Shown: positions 1 through 5,676, counted from the first letter of the stretch. The stretch is DNA of 6,143 bases from Nitrospira sp. (GCA_016873595.1 VGWZ01000119.1:1-6143); one strand, 5' to 3'. Notes: a model not told the origin generated them from the letters alone. Made by a program: numbers and translations.

Positions 1-2
1 AA

Positions 3-35
3 GAACTTGCAGAAAAGATAGTATCTCTTGAGTGA
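3..35 (+). CDS. C-terminal tail of an upstream gene (partial)
   Basis: The third reading frame runs open from the window edge and ends in TGA at 33-35, encoding ELAEKIVSLE. This looks like the amphipathic helical end of a protein. The fragment is far too short to assign a family. The call rests only on plausible residue composition and on the AT-rich intergenic DNA that starts right after the stop. It could also be non-coding. Confidence 0.35.
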   Translation, partial: ELAEKIVSLE

Positions 36-52
36 TCTCTATATACATTTAT

Positions 53-81
53 TTGTCTTATTTCTTAATAATGACTATAAA
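53..81 (+). promoter_or_regulatory. Candidate promoter for queF
   Basis: A -35-like TTGTCT (53-58) and a -10-like TATAAA (76-81) are separated by exactly 17 bp in the AT-rich gap before queF. Transcription from here would give a leader of roughly 85 nt. I looked in that leader for a preQ1 riboswitch and found no convincing pseudoknot or consensus. The match is moderate and untested. Confidence 0.4.
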
Positions 82-170
82 TTTATCCGAGTTCTATTTT
101 GACCACATAAAACTGGGGGATGGCAAGCTAATATAAAGATTTCCTGAGTCTTTACATTTTTATGGAGTAG

Positions 171-572
171 ATGCTACATTTTCTCATGAAATATGGAGAA
201 AAGGCAATAAAGAAGTCTGTATTAGAAATATGGGATAACCCGCATCCAGGGCGTGACTATGAGATTAATATTAGTTTCTCTGAGTTTACATGCCTATGCC
301 CGCGTTCTGGGTATCCTGATTTTGCGACTATTAAAATAAATTATGTTCCTGACAAAAAGATCGTTGAGCTCAAATCCCTTAAACTTTATTTGAATTCTTT
401 TCGGAATGTTTATGTGTCTCATGAAGAGGTAACCAATAAAATATATTCAGAACTCAAGAAGAGATTGAAACCGAGATTCCTGGAAGTCATTGGAGATTTC
501 AATCCGAGAGGAAATGTAAAGACTCTGGTGAGAGTTTGCTCCGATTCAAAACTCACAACGAGGAACTATTAA
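171..572 (+). CDS. queF: QueF, NADPH-dependent 7-cyano-7-deazaguanine reductase (preQ1 synthase)
   Basis: QueF reduces the nitrile of preQ0 to the aminomethyl group of preQ1 using NADPH, the last soluble step before the base is inserted into tRNA to make queuosine. It is a cytosolic tunnelling-fold enzyme. The 133-residue product is the short, single-module type. Visible signatures are CPRSGYPDF with the catalytic Cys43 and, seven residues on, Asp50; the QueF motif ELKSLKLY at 66-73 (NADPH binding); the His84-Glu85 pair that contacts substrate; and the C-terminal GDFNPRG segment from about 108. All key residues are present. Start choice is uncertain: GGAG at 164-167 is only 3 nt before ATG 171, while the in-frame ATG at 186 (MKYGEK) gives 128 residues and fits my recollection of the family N-terminus better. 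The gene is convergent with trpF, 8 nt apart. No other queuosine gene is visible in the window. Confidence 0.95.
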   Translation: MLHFLMKYGEKAIKKSVLEIWDNPHPGRDYEINISFSEFTCLCPRSGYPDFATIKINYVPDKKIVELKSLKLYLNSFRNVYVSHEEVTNKIYSELKKRLKPRFLEVIGDFNPRGNVKTLVRVCSDSKLTTRNY

Positions 573-580
573 CTGTCTTT

Positions 581-1198
581 TTATGCTCCTTTTGCTTTCT
601 CTATAAACAACATCATCTTTTTATGGTCTTTCTTCCTTTTTTCTGACTCAATTCCGCTGCTTACATCCACTCCGTAAGGTCTTGCACGTCTCACCGCTTC
701 AGCAACGTTATCAGGTGTCAGACCTCCTGCGAGGATGATCCTGCTAAATTGTTTGGCTTCTGAAGCAATATCCCAGTTGAATGTTTGGCCTGTTCCGCCA
801 AGTATATGAGGAGTGTATGTATCAAGTAAAAATGCAGAAACTTTATCTTTATAGTGTTTGAGTGGATCGAGGCTTTCAAGGGACTTTACCCTTATTGCCT
901 TTATTATGCGTCGTGAGAAAGTGCACGTCTCTGGTTGTTCATCTCCGTGAAGCTGCACAACATCTATCCCGGTAAGGTTAATTATCTCTTCAATCCTTTC
1001 AGTACTTTCATTCACAAAAACTCCTACAGTTGTGATGAAAGGTGGGAGCGCCTTGATTATTGCACCTGCTTCATTATGTGTCAGATAACGAGGGCTTTCC
1101 TTAAAGAAAACAAAACCGAGAGCATTTGCACCGAAATCAACTGCAGCCATTGCATCATCAGGATTCGTTATTCCGCATATCTTTACCTTAACGGACAT
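581..1198 (-). CDS. trpF: Phosphoribosylanthranilate isomerase (tryptophan biosynthesis)
   Basis: TrpF catalyses the Amadori rearrangement of N-(5'-phosphoribosyl)anthranilate to CdRP, the third step from chorismate to tryptophan, as a cytosolic (beta/alpha)8 barrel. At 205 residues it has the normal stand-alone length. Visible landmarks are VKICGIT near the N-terminus with the general base Cys8, SPRYLT with Arg36, VVQLHGDE at 80-87, the general acid Asp126 in LLDTYTP, GGTG at 134-137, and the two phosphate-gripping loops LAGGLTPDNV (157-166) and GVDVSSGIE (176-184). The ATG at 1198 is preceded by AGGA nine bases upstream, which lies across the trpC stop. The gap to trpC is 11 nt, so the two genes almost certainly share one transcript, with trpC first, feeding the product directly to the next enzyme. 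The antisense reading frame over this gene is a shadow. Confidence 0.97.
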   Translation of the reverse strand: MSVKVKICGITNPDDAMAAVDFGANALGFVFFKESPRYLTHNEAGAIIKALPPFITTVGVFVNESTERIEEIINLTGIDVVQLHGDEQPETCTFSRRIIKAIRVKSLESLDPLKHYKDKVSAFLLDTYTPHILGGTGQTFNWDIASEAKQFSRIILAGGLTPDNVAEAVRRARPYGVDVSSGIESEKRKKDHKKMMLFIEKAKGA

Positions 1199-1209
1199 GT
1201 GTTTTTATC

Positions 1210-1995
1210 CTACCTTTTCCCCCTTAACTTGTCAATTGTCTTGCCGATATCCTCTGCCTCCATGAAGGCTGTACCTATCAGCATTGCATCAATACCTGCG
1301 TCTTCAAGTCTTCTCACGTCTTCCTGTGTTTTTATCCCGCTTTCGCTGACAATAATCTTATGAGGAGGGATTTCTTTTTTCAGTTCAAAGGTAGTCTGAA
1401 TATCGAGCGATAAAGTATCCAGATCTCTATTGTTGATACCAATTATATCAGCATTTATCAGGAGTGCAATTTCGAGTTCTTTGAAATTATGTACCTCAAA
1501 AAGCACAGATAAGCCAAGTTCTTTTGCGAGTTGCAGATATTCAATAGCCTTGTTTTTATCAAGTATTGCGGCTATGAGCAGGATTGCGTCAGCTTTGTGT
1601 GCCCTTGACTCGTAAATCTGATACTCATCAAAAAGAAAATCTTTTCTTAAGAGTGGTTTTTTTGTAATTTTTTTTATTTCTTCAAGATAGTTAAGCTTTC
1701 CCAGAAAATAGTCTTCCTCTGTAAGAACAGATATCGCATCAACATCCTTACTTTCATAAAGAGATGCTATCTGGAAGGGGTTAAAGTCCTGCCTTATCAC
1801 ACCTTTTAAGGGTGAGGACTTCTTAATTTCAGCAACGAGCCTTATATGGCCGGACTCTCTTTTTATTGCAGCATTAAAATCTCTTGGTCTTTCAACATCT
1901 AATGCTCTTGATTTAATCTCACGTAGAGGCACTCTTGTCTTTGCAACATTCAGCTTTTCTTTCTTCTTCTCGACTATTTTGTTCAGTATACTCAT
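1210..1995 (-). CDS. trpC: Indole-3-glycerol-phosphate synthase (tryptophan biosynthesis)
   Basis: TrpC closes the ring of CdRP with loss of CO2 and water to make indole-3-glycerol phosphate, the step after TrpF. It is a cytosolic (beta/alpha)8 barrel of normal stand-alone size: 261 residues from ATG 1995, or 263 from an in-frame TTG at 2001. In the longer numbering the catalytic set is complete: Glu58 and Lys60 in AEIKKSSP, the general acid Lys120 in LRKDF, Glu169 in FEVHN, Asn190 in GINNRDL and Ser221 in SESGI, plus the phosphate loop LIGTAF at 241-246. The N-terminal helix rich in Lys and Glu is typical. I prefer ATG 1995 because neither start has a Shine-Dalgarno sequence and the -10 box TATAAA ends 8 nt before it, suggesting a nearly leaderless mRNA. 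It forms a two-gene unit with trpF and is divergent from murJ. Other trp genes are not in the window. Confidence 0.96.
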   Translation of the reverse strand: MSILNKIVEKKKEKLNVAKTRVPLREIKSRALDVERPRDFNAAIKRESGHIRLVAEIKKSSPLKGVIRQDFNPFQIASLYESKDVDAISVLTEEDYFLGKLNYLEEIKKITKKPLLRKDFLFDEYQIYESRAHKADAILLIAAILDKNKAIEYLQLAKELGLSVLFEVHNFKELEIALLINADIIGINNRDLDTLSLDIQTTFELKKEIPPHKIIVSESGIKTQEDVRRLEDAGIDAMLIGTAFMEAEDIGKTIDKLRGKR

Positions 1996-2003
1996 ATTCA
2001 AAT

Positions 2004-2030
2004 TTTATAGTAGTTAAAAGACTCTTGCAA
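2004..2030 (-). promoter_or_regulatory. Candidate near-leaderless promoter of trpC-trpF
   Basis: Read on the minus strand, TATAAA (2009 to 2004) lies 8 nt before the trpC ATG, and TTGCAA (2030 to 2025) lies 15 bp further upstream. A normal discriminator places transcription start at about 1997, two bases from the ATG. This fits the absence of any Shine-Dalgarno sequence. The spacer is short and the -35 is weak, so the -10 is the firmer part. Confidence 0.45.
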
Positions 2031-2039
2031 CTCTCAGTG

Positions 2040-2048
2040 TGATATAAT
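2040..2048 (+). promoter_or_regulatory. Extended -10 promoter of murJ, near-leaderless
   Basis: TGATATAAT combines the extended TG motif with a perfect TATAAT (2043-2048). No good -35 is visible at 16-18 bp. Only nine bases (2049-2057) separate it from the murJ ATG, so transcription should begin around 2055, within about three bases of the start codon. No purine-rich ribosome-binding site precedes the ATG. Confidence 0.5.
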
Positions 2049-2057
2049 TTTGTTTGT

Positions 2058-3623
2058 ATGGAGGAAAGGCACCAAATCGCAAAAGCAGCAGGGCTTATGA
2101 GCATTGCTACTTTTATCAGCCGAATAACAGGCTATATAAAGGACATGATCCTTGCAATGTTCTTCGGGGCAACAGGCATTGCAGATACCTTTTTTGTTGC
2201 GTTCAGGATTCCAAACCTTTTAAGAGAACTTTTTGCAGAGGGCTCTATGTCTTCTGCGCTTGTCCCCGTCCTTACAGAATACCATACAAAGCAAGGGAAG
2301 GAAGAAGCAAAAAGGCTTGTCAGAGTTATTTTTGCATTTATCATAATCGTTACTGGCTTAATCTGTCTCGCAGGGATTATTTTTGCTCCTGCAATTGTGA
2401 CAGCCATAGCACCTGGATTCCTCGATACACCTGAAAAATTCTCATTAACTGTCCTCCTCACCAGGGTGATGTTCCCGTTTCTTTTGTTCATCAGTCTCGC
2501 CGCTCTTATAATGGGAGCATTAAATACAAAGCGCGTTTTCTTTATCCCTTCTCTTGCACCAGCAATGCTCAACATTGCGATTATTATCGCAGTTATCATA
2601 TTTGCATCAAGAACGACACAGCCGATTGTTGCAGTGGCAATAGGGGTTACATTAGGGGGTCTTCTACAGTTTATTTTTCAACTCCCCTCTTTTTTCAAGA
2701 ATGGGTATAGCCTTATGCCTGATCCCGATTTAAGACATCCGGGTCTAAAAAAAATATCCATACTTATTCTTCCTGCTACAATGGGAATGGCTGTTGCACA
2801 GATCAATATTTTTGTGAGTACTATCCTTGCTTCGTTTTTGCCTGAAGGGAGCATTACCTATCTTTATTATTCTATGAGGCTTATCCAGTTTCCTGTTGGA
2901 ATATTCGGTGTTGCAATGGGAATGGCTGTGCTTCCCACACTGTCAGAACATGCAGTAAAAGGAGAATTTGGCAAACTCAGTGATGATTTTTCATTTGCAT
3001 TGAGACTGCTTTTTTTTATTACAGTCCCTGCAATGGTCGGATTAATTGCACTCAGGGAACCAATTGTGAATATACTTTTCCAGAGGGGTAAGTTTGATTA
3101 TTTTGCAACGGTAGGTACTGCTCAGGCTCTTTTATTTTATTCAATCGGGATATGGGCTATTGTTGGTGTCAGGGTGGTCACAGCAAGTTTCTATTCGATG
3201 CAGGACACAAAGACACCAGTAAAGGTTGCGGTAATCGCATTAGTAGTCAATATTATTCTGAGTGTCATACTTATGAAGCCACTTAAGCATGGAGGGCTTG
3301 CACTTGCGAATAGCATTGCTTCATGTGTGAATTTTGTTCTTTTATTTTTCTTTCTGAGCAGGAGACTCGAAAAAATTGATACACGGAAAATTTTACATTC
3401 TTTTGTCAAAACCATTTTTGCAGCTTCGATTATGGGAGTCATTGGTGCGATGCTGCTTCAAGGTGAGTTATGGAAGATTCATGGCAATACACTTAATAAG
3501 GCATTCTACCTGAGTGGAACCATTGCACTCTGTATTGGAATATATCTTTTTCTCAGTTACCTCCTGAAGAGTGAGGAGGGGTTTTATGTGATGGATATGG
3601 TAAAGCGGAAATTCAGAAAATAA
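2058..3623 (+). CDS. murJ: MurJ, lipid II flippase (MviN family, MOP superfamily)
   Basis: MurJ carries lipid II across the cytoplasmic membrane so that its disaccharide-pentapeptide can be polymerised into peptidoglycan. It is an integral membrane protein, usually with 14 helices. The 521-residue length is typical, and hydrophobic segments run throughout (for example about 88-118, 130-153, 164-183, 187-209 and 232-260). Family landmarks are SRITGYIKD at 21-29, FFVAFRIPNLLR at 45-56, FAEGSMSSALVPVLTEY at 59-75, LNTKRVFFIPSLAPAMLN at 155-172 and YSMRLIQFPVGIFGVA at 271-286. The cavity arginines Arg22, Arg50 and Arg274 have counterparts in E. coli, while Lys28 stands where E. coli has essential Arg24, a conservative change. 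The N-terminus RHQIAKAAGL fits the family, supporting ATG 2058 although no ribosome-binding site precedes it. It is divergent from trpC and convergent with the XRE gene. No other cell-wall gene is adjacent. Confidence 0.95.
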   Translation: MEERHQIAKAAGLMSIATFISRITGYIKDMILAMFFGATGIADTFFVAFRIPNLLRELFAEGSMSSALVPVLTEYHTKQGKEEAKRLVRVIFAFIIIVTGLICLAGIIFAPAIVTAIAPGFLDTPEKFSLTVLLTRVMFPFLLFISLAALIMGALNTKRVFFIPSLAPAMLNIAIIIAVIIFASRTTQPIVAVAIGVTLGGLLQFIFQLPSFFKNGYSLMPDPDLRHPGLKKISILILPATMGMAVAQINIFVSTILASFLPEGSITYLYYSMRLIQFPVGIFGVAMGMAVLPTLSEHAVKGEFGKLSDDFSFALRLLFFITVPAMVGLIALREPIVNILFQRGKFDYFATVGTAQALLFYSIGIWAIVGVRVVTASFYSMQDTKTPVKVAVIALVVNIILSVILMKPLKHGGLALANSIASCVNFVLLFFFLSRRLEKIDTRKILHSFVKTIFAASIMGVIGAMLLQGELWKIHGNTLNKAFYLSGTIALCIGIYLFLSYLLKSEEGFYVMDMVKRKFRK

Positions 3624-3646
3624 GTCAAATGACTTATTTCTTTTTT
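3618..3646. terminator. Bidirectional terminator between murJ and the XRE gene
   Basis: A perfect 9-bp inverted repeat (AAATAAGTC at 3618-3626, GACTTATTT at 3631-3639) encloses a 4-nt loop. It is followed on the plus strand by six T at 3641-3646, and on the minus strand by a T-rich run from the murJ end. The TAA stop of murJ (3621-3623) lies in one arm and the TAA stop of the XRE gene (3634-3636, minus strand) in the other. Both convergent genes therefore appear to end inside one shared, A/T-rich terminator. Confidence 0.75.
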
Positions 3647-4002
3647 GAAATTTCTACTATTCCCTTTAACTCAAGGATGAGACCACGTCTGATATCTTTA
3701 TTGTCAATCTTACGAAAAAGGTCAAGGATTGTTTTCTCTTCTTTACTTAAGCCATATTCACTGATATCCTCTGCAACTCGCTCAGGCTCTTGGCCTTCGA
3801 GAAGGCTGCTGATCAGAATCTTTAAGGCTTCAGATATTTGTTTCAGGCGAAATATAGAAATGTTATTGATACCCTTTTCGTATTTTTGTAGTTGCTGATA
3901 AGAAATACCGATCTTTCCAGCAAGCTCCATCTGGGACATGCGGGCAGCAAGCCTGTACTTTTTTATTGTCTCACCGATATTTTCTCTGAATCCTTTTACC
4001 AT
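3634..4002 (-). CDS. XRE-family helix-turn-helix transcriptional regulator
   Basis: This is a 122-residue cytosolic DNA-binding protein with an N-terminal Cro/CI-type HTH. From ATG 4002 the domain spans about residues 8-66: helix ENIGETIKKYRLAARM, then SQMELAGKIGIS leading into the recognition helix YQQLQKYEKG (35-44), then ISIFRLKQISEALKI. The QKYEKG form is common in small single-domain XRE repressors. Residues 70-122 are charged and helical with no recognised domain, probably for dimerisation. The frame stays open upstream to 4212, but that extension overlaps the response-regulator gene and the palindrome and has non-family composition. ATG 4002 has GAGG 12 nt upstream; ATG 4011 (MIFM) has the same GAGG only 3 nt away, so the start is uncertain by three residues. 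The palindrome at 4069-4115, between this gene and its divergent neighbour, is the obvious candidate operator, by inference. Its target genes are not known from the sequence. Confidence 0.88.
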   Translation of the reverse strand: MVKGFRENIGETIKKYRLAARMSQMELAGKIGISYQQLQKYEKGINNISIFRLKQISEALKILISSLLEGQEPERVAEDISEYGLSKEEKTILDLFRKIDNKDIRRGLILELKGIVEISKKK

Positions 4003-4068
4003 GAAGATCATATGCCTCAAAATGTAAATGCTATCCAATTTTGAATTTGTCAAGGGTGTAAAGTCTAT

Positions 4069-4115
4069 CATCCTATAGTTGTATTTTTCAATTGACAAAA
4101 TACAACTATAGGATG
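4069..4115. promoter_or_regulatory. Perfect 19-bp-arm inverted repeat, candidate operator
   Basis: The left arm at 4069-4087 (CATCCTATAG then TTGTATTTT) is perfectly mirrored at 4097-4115, with a 9-bp spacer that itself holds the small off-centre palindrome TCAATTGA (4088-4095). The element sits between the divergent XRE and response-regulator genes. A consensus TTGACA -35 (4092-4097) for the response regulator lies at its centre, so a bound protein would cover that promoter. It is upstream of the predicted start points of both genes, so it likely acts as DNA rather than as an RNA hairpin. That the XRE protein binds here is inference from position and symmetry. Confidence 0.65.
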
Positions 4116-4121
4116 TATCAT
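4092..4121 (+). promoter_or_regulatory. Promoter of the response-regulator gene
   Basis: A perfect -35 TTGACA (4092-4097) and TATCAT (4116-4121, five of six consensus bases) are 18 bp apart. The GTG start codon follows after only five bases, which would make the transcript leaderless or nearly so. The -35 and most of the spacer are inside the large inverted repeat. Confidence 0.55.
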
Positions 4122-4126
4122 GCTCT

Positions 4127-4492
4127 GTGCCTGAATCTTCAGACAGAAGGATTTTGATTGTTGACGACGAGAAGCATATAAAGGAGATCCTTAAAGAATT
4201 TCTTTCTTTCAATGGCTACGAGACTATCGTAGCTAGCAACGGGATGGAGGCACTGAACATTCTCAAAGATAAATCTTGTGGCTTATTGATTACAGACCTG
4301 AATATGCCAAATATGGACGGGATTGAACTGGTTCGTAAAATTAGGGAATTTGGTGCATCATTAACGATTATAGGAATGAGTTCCGAAGATAAAGAAATCG
4401 AGTTTTTAAAAGCAGGGGCGAATTGTTTCCTCTTAAAACCATTCGATATGCACTATCTAAAATTCTTGGTAAATGTGCTTCTCGGTGAATAA
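4127..4492 (+). CDS. Single-domain response regulator (CheY/Spo0F-like receiver)
   Basis: The 121-residue product is a lone receiver domain with no output domain. It should accept a phosphoryl group from a histidine kinase and act through protein-protein contact. The phosphorylation site is complete: acidic pocket Asp13-Asp14 in IVDDE, phospho-acceptor Asp57 in ITDLNMP, the switch Ser85 in GMSS, and Lys104 in LLKPF. NMDGIELVRKIR (62-73) is the usual helix after the acceptor loop. The start is GTG at 4127: an in-frame TAG at 4109 precludes anything longer and there is no in-frame ATG nearby. AGGAT at 4110-4114 is too far to be a good ribosome-binding site, and the promoter suggests a near-leaderless mRNA. 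It is divergent from the XRE gene, with no kinase gene beside it, so it is an orphan. A role in motility, sporulation-like phosphorelay or another pathway cannot be told from the sequence. Confidence 0.92.
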   Translation: MPESSDRRILIVDDEKHIKEILKEFLSFNGYETIVASNGMEALNILKDKSCGLLITDLNMPNMDGIELVRKIREFGASLTIIGMSSEDKEIEFLKAGANCFLLKPFDMHYLKFLVNVLLGE

Positions 4493-4510
4493 GATTTTAT
4501 CTCTCCTCTA

Positions 4511-4539
4511 TTGACCTCTTGAGTCAAATCAGGTATATT
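4511..4539 (+). promoter_or_regulatory. Promoter of the metallo-hydrolase gene
   Basis: TTGACC (4511-4516) and TATATT (4534-4539) are separated by 17 bp, each matching the sigma-70 consensus at five of six positions. Transcription should begin near 4546, giving a leader of about 26 nt that includes the ribosome-binding site GAGAGG (4558-4563), eight bases before the ATG. This suggests the hydrolase is expressed independently of the response regulator. Confidence 0.6.
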
Positions 4540-4571
4540 CACACAAAAGGTATATATGAGAGGCTTTATTT

Positions 4572-5195
4572 ATGATTATAAAAAAACTTGTTGTCGGTCC
4601 ACTTGAAAATAACTGTTATAGTATTGCAGATGAGATCACAAAAGAGACATTGGTCATTGACCCGGGTGATGAACCTGACAGAATTCTTGAGTTAATTAAT
4701 GAAAATAATTTTAAGGTTAAATATATACTTTGTACGCATGCCCACCTTGATCATGTGGGAGCAGTCCCTGATATAAAAAAGGAAACAGGGGCAAAAATTG
4801 TTATTCATCGAGATGAGTACGAGATTTACAAAAGAGCCAGTGAACAGGCGGCAATATGGGGTTATGAGCTTGATCCATTGCCGGAACCTGAAATATTTAT
4901 TTCAGACGGAGATAAATTAGAGATTGGAAATTTGAAATTAGAAGTACTCCATACCCCAGGCCACAGTCCTGGAGGAATCTGCCTTTACGGAGAAGGCATT
5001 TTGATTACAGGAGACACGTTATTTGCAGGCTCTGTGGGAAGAACAGATTTTTATGGAGGAGATATTGAGAAACTAAAAAGATCATTTAAACGATTGATGT
5101 CTCTCTCAAATAAAGTTAAGATTCTTCCTGGACATGGCCCTGAATCCACCATAGGGAAAGAAAAGGAGAGTAATTTCTTCTTCTACGAGATTTAA
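4572..5195 (+). CDS. Metallo-beta-lactamase-fold hydrolase, glyoxalase II-like
   Basis: This 207-residue cytosolic protein belongs to the metallo-beta-lactamase superfamily in its small hydroxyacylglutathione-hydrolase-like (YcbL-type) branch. The dinuclear metal site is complete: THAHLDH at 55-61 (His56, His58, Asp60, His61), His131 in TPGHS, bridging Asp148 in TGDTLF, and His188 in LPGHGP. The block LFAGSVGRTDF (150-160) is characteristic of this branch. The N-terminus (MIIKKLVVGPLENNCY) and the strand ending in VIDPGDE (28-34) are also typical. It lacks the C-terminal glutathione-binding domain of classical glyoxalase II (about 250 residues), so the thioester substrate is not certain. Natural substrates in this branch are mostly unknown. 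ATG 4572 is well supported by GAGAGG eight bases upstream. No signal peptide is seen, which argues against a secreted beta-lactamase. Confidence 0.9.
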   Translation: MIIKKLVVGPLENNCYSIADEITKETLVIDPGDEPDRILELINENNFKVKYILCTHAHLDHVGAVPDIKKETGAKIVIHRDEYEIYKRASEQAAIWGYELDPLPEPEIFISDGDKLEIGNLKLEVLHTPGHSPGGICLYGEGILITGDTLFAGSVGRTDFYGGDIEKLKRSFKRLMSLSNKVKILPGHGPESTIGKEKESNFFFYEI

Positions 5196-5409
5196 AATAA
5201 TCAGTCTAAAGACATTTGTTGCTCATGTAAAAGCATTTTAAAATAATTAAAATTAATGAAAATTAAAGATATTTAGAAGTTTTAGTATTAAAATTCAAGA
5301 ATTTTAGCAATATTATGCTATAATCTCATATATTTATCTATTGACTATCTTTTTAAAAATGGTATTATAGTATTATAGATATAGAAGGTTTGGTATAACT
5401 TATAAAGCC
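5196..5409 (+). promoter_or_regulatory. AT-rich region with tandem promoters for the 6S/rRNA unit
   Basis: No gene is visible between the hydrolase stop and the structured RNA. The DNA is extremely rich in A and T runs, as in UP elements upstream of rRNA promoters. Two candidates stand out. One is an extended -10, TGCTATAAT, at 5316-5324 with no clear -35. The other is TTGACT (5341-5346), a 16-bp spacer and TATTAT (5363-5368), predicting a start near 5375. A third TGGTATAAC at 5391-5399 is weaker. All point towards 16S. I see no convincing terminator for the hydrolase gene. Confidence 0.5.
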
Positions 5410-5438
5410 AAGTGGTTCTTTGATAAAATAAACCACTT
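5410..5438 (+). other. 8-bp hairpin in the transcribed leader
   Basis: AAGTGGTT (5410-5417) and AACCACTT (5431-5438) form a perfect 8-bp stem with a 13-nt loop just upstream of the 6S-like RNA. A run of T at 5449-5454 follows, but ten bases separate it from the stem. It could be a processing or attenuation element; it is not a standard intrinsic terminator. Confidence 0.35.
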
Positions 5439-5453
5439 AATAGTTTACTTTTT

Positions 5454-5632
5454 TCTCTGCAATACCTTGGGCTGAGGAGAGATGAGGGAACATGTTTAGG
5501 AAAGGGAATCAGAGTGCGGATGTAGTGATGCATGCCCCAAAGTCTGATTGGGCAAAGGGGAAGCCTAAGCATCTGCCGAGATACCCACTTTATTGAAGCC
5601 TCAGATAGCTCAAACCCAAGGTATAGCGGGGA
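5454..5632 (+). ncRNA. ssrS: Probable 6S RNA, in the rRNA operon leader
   Basis: 6S RNA mimics an open promoter and sequesters sigma-70 RNA polymerase. The segment is about 179 nt, close to the 184 nt of E. coli 6S. Visible structure: a closing stem from ATACCTTGGG (5462-5471) with CCCAAGGTAT (5615-5624), extended past one A-A mismatch by 5454-5460 with 5626-5632; an inner stem CTGAGG (5472-5477) with CCTCAG (5599-5604); a large central bubble; and an upper stem GCGGATG (5516-5522) with CATCTGC (5570-5576). Primary sequence resembles the conserved 6S core as I recall it from E. coli: GCGG, then GTGATGCATGC, CCCC/GGGG followed by AAGCCTAA and CTGCC, then ACCCACTT and TTGAAGCC, in the same order. 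The upper stem matches E. coli CGCGGUU/AACUGCG in position while differing in bases, which is covariation-like. A separate promoter close to 5454 is weak at best. The alternative reading is an unrelated structured rRNA leader. Confidence 0.68.
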
Positions 5633-5646
5633 GTTCTTTGAAAACT
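5633..5646 (+). promoter_or_regulatory. boxA-like antitermination element
   Basis: GTTCTTTGAAAACT closely matches the boxA type found in rRNA leaders, where NusB and NusE (S10) load to make RNA polymerase resistant to Rho termination. It begins on the base after the closing stem of the 6S-like RNA and lies about 30 nt before the 16S 5' end. Its presence supports one rRNA transcript passing through this point. Confidence 0.6.
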
Positions 5647-5676
5647 TTAGAGTAGGCCCTAGTCAGTTTTTTAATT

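Noticed and set aside
82..170. preQ1 riboswitch before queF
   Set aside because: The gene makes it tempting, but I could not find the small hairpin plus A-rich tail pseudoknot; a covariance search would decide.
528..582. Terminator between queF and trpF
   Set aside because: GAGTTT/AAACTC can form a weak stem inside the end of queF, but the T run is more than 20 nt away and the stem is short.
935..1363. 142-residue plus-strand reading frame
   Set aside because: It lies antisense across the end of trpC and most of trpF, both firmly identified, and has no family features or ribosome-binding site.
2132..2599. 155-residue minus-strand reading frame
   Set aside because: It is fully antisense to murJ, whose translated sequence is strongly conserved; the composition is a mirror of membrane codons.
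4003..4212. Longer N-terminal version of the XRE protein (192 residues from 4212)
   Set aside because: The extra 70 residues do not resemble the family, run through the palindrome and overlap the start of the well-supported response-regulator gene; better starts exist at 4002 and 4011.
5410..5454. Intrinsic terminator before the 6S-like RNA
   Set aside because: The stem is good, but the T run begins ten bases after it, so the usual geometry is missing.
5345..5572. 75-residue minus-strand reading frame
   Set aside because: It is antisense to the promoter region and the 6S-like RNA; the pairing and 6S wording on the plus strand explain this DNA better.
5454..5632. tmRNA, RNase P RNA, SRP RNA, group I or II intron
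   Set aside because: None of the hallmark sequences of these RNAs is present; order and spacing of motifs fit 6S better.
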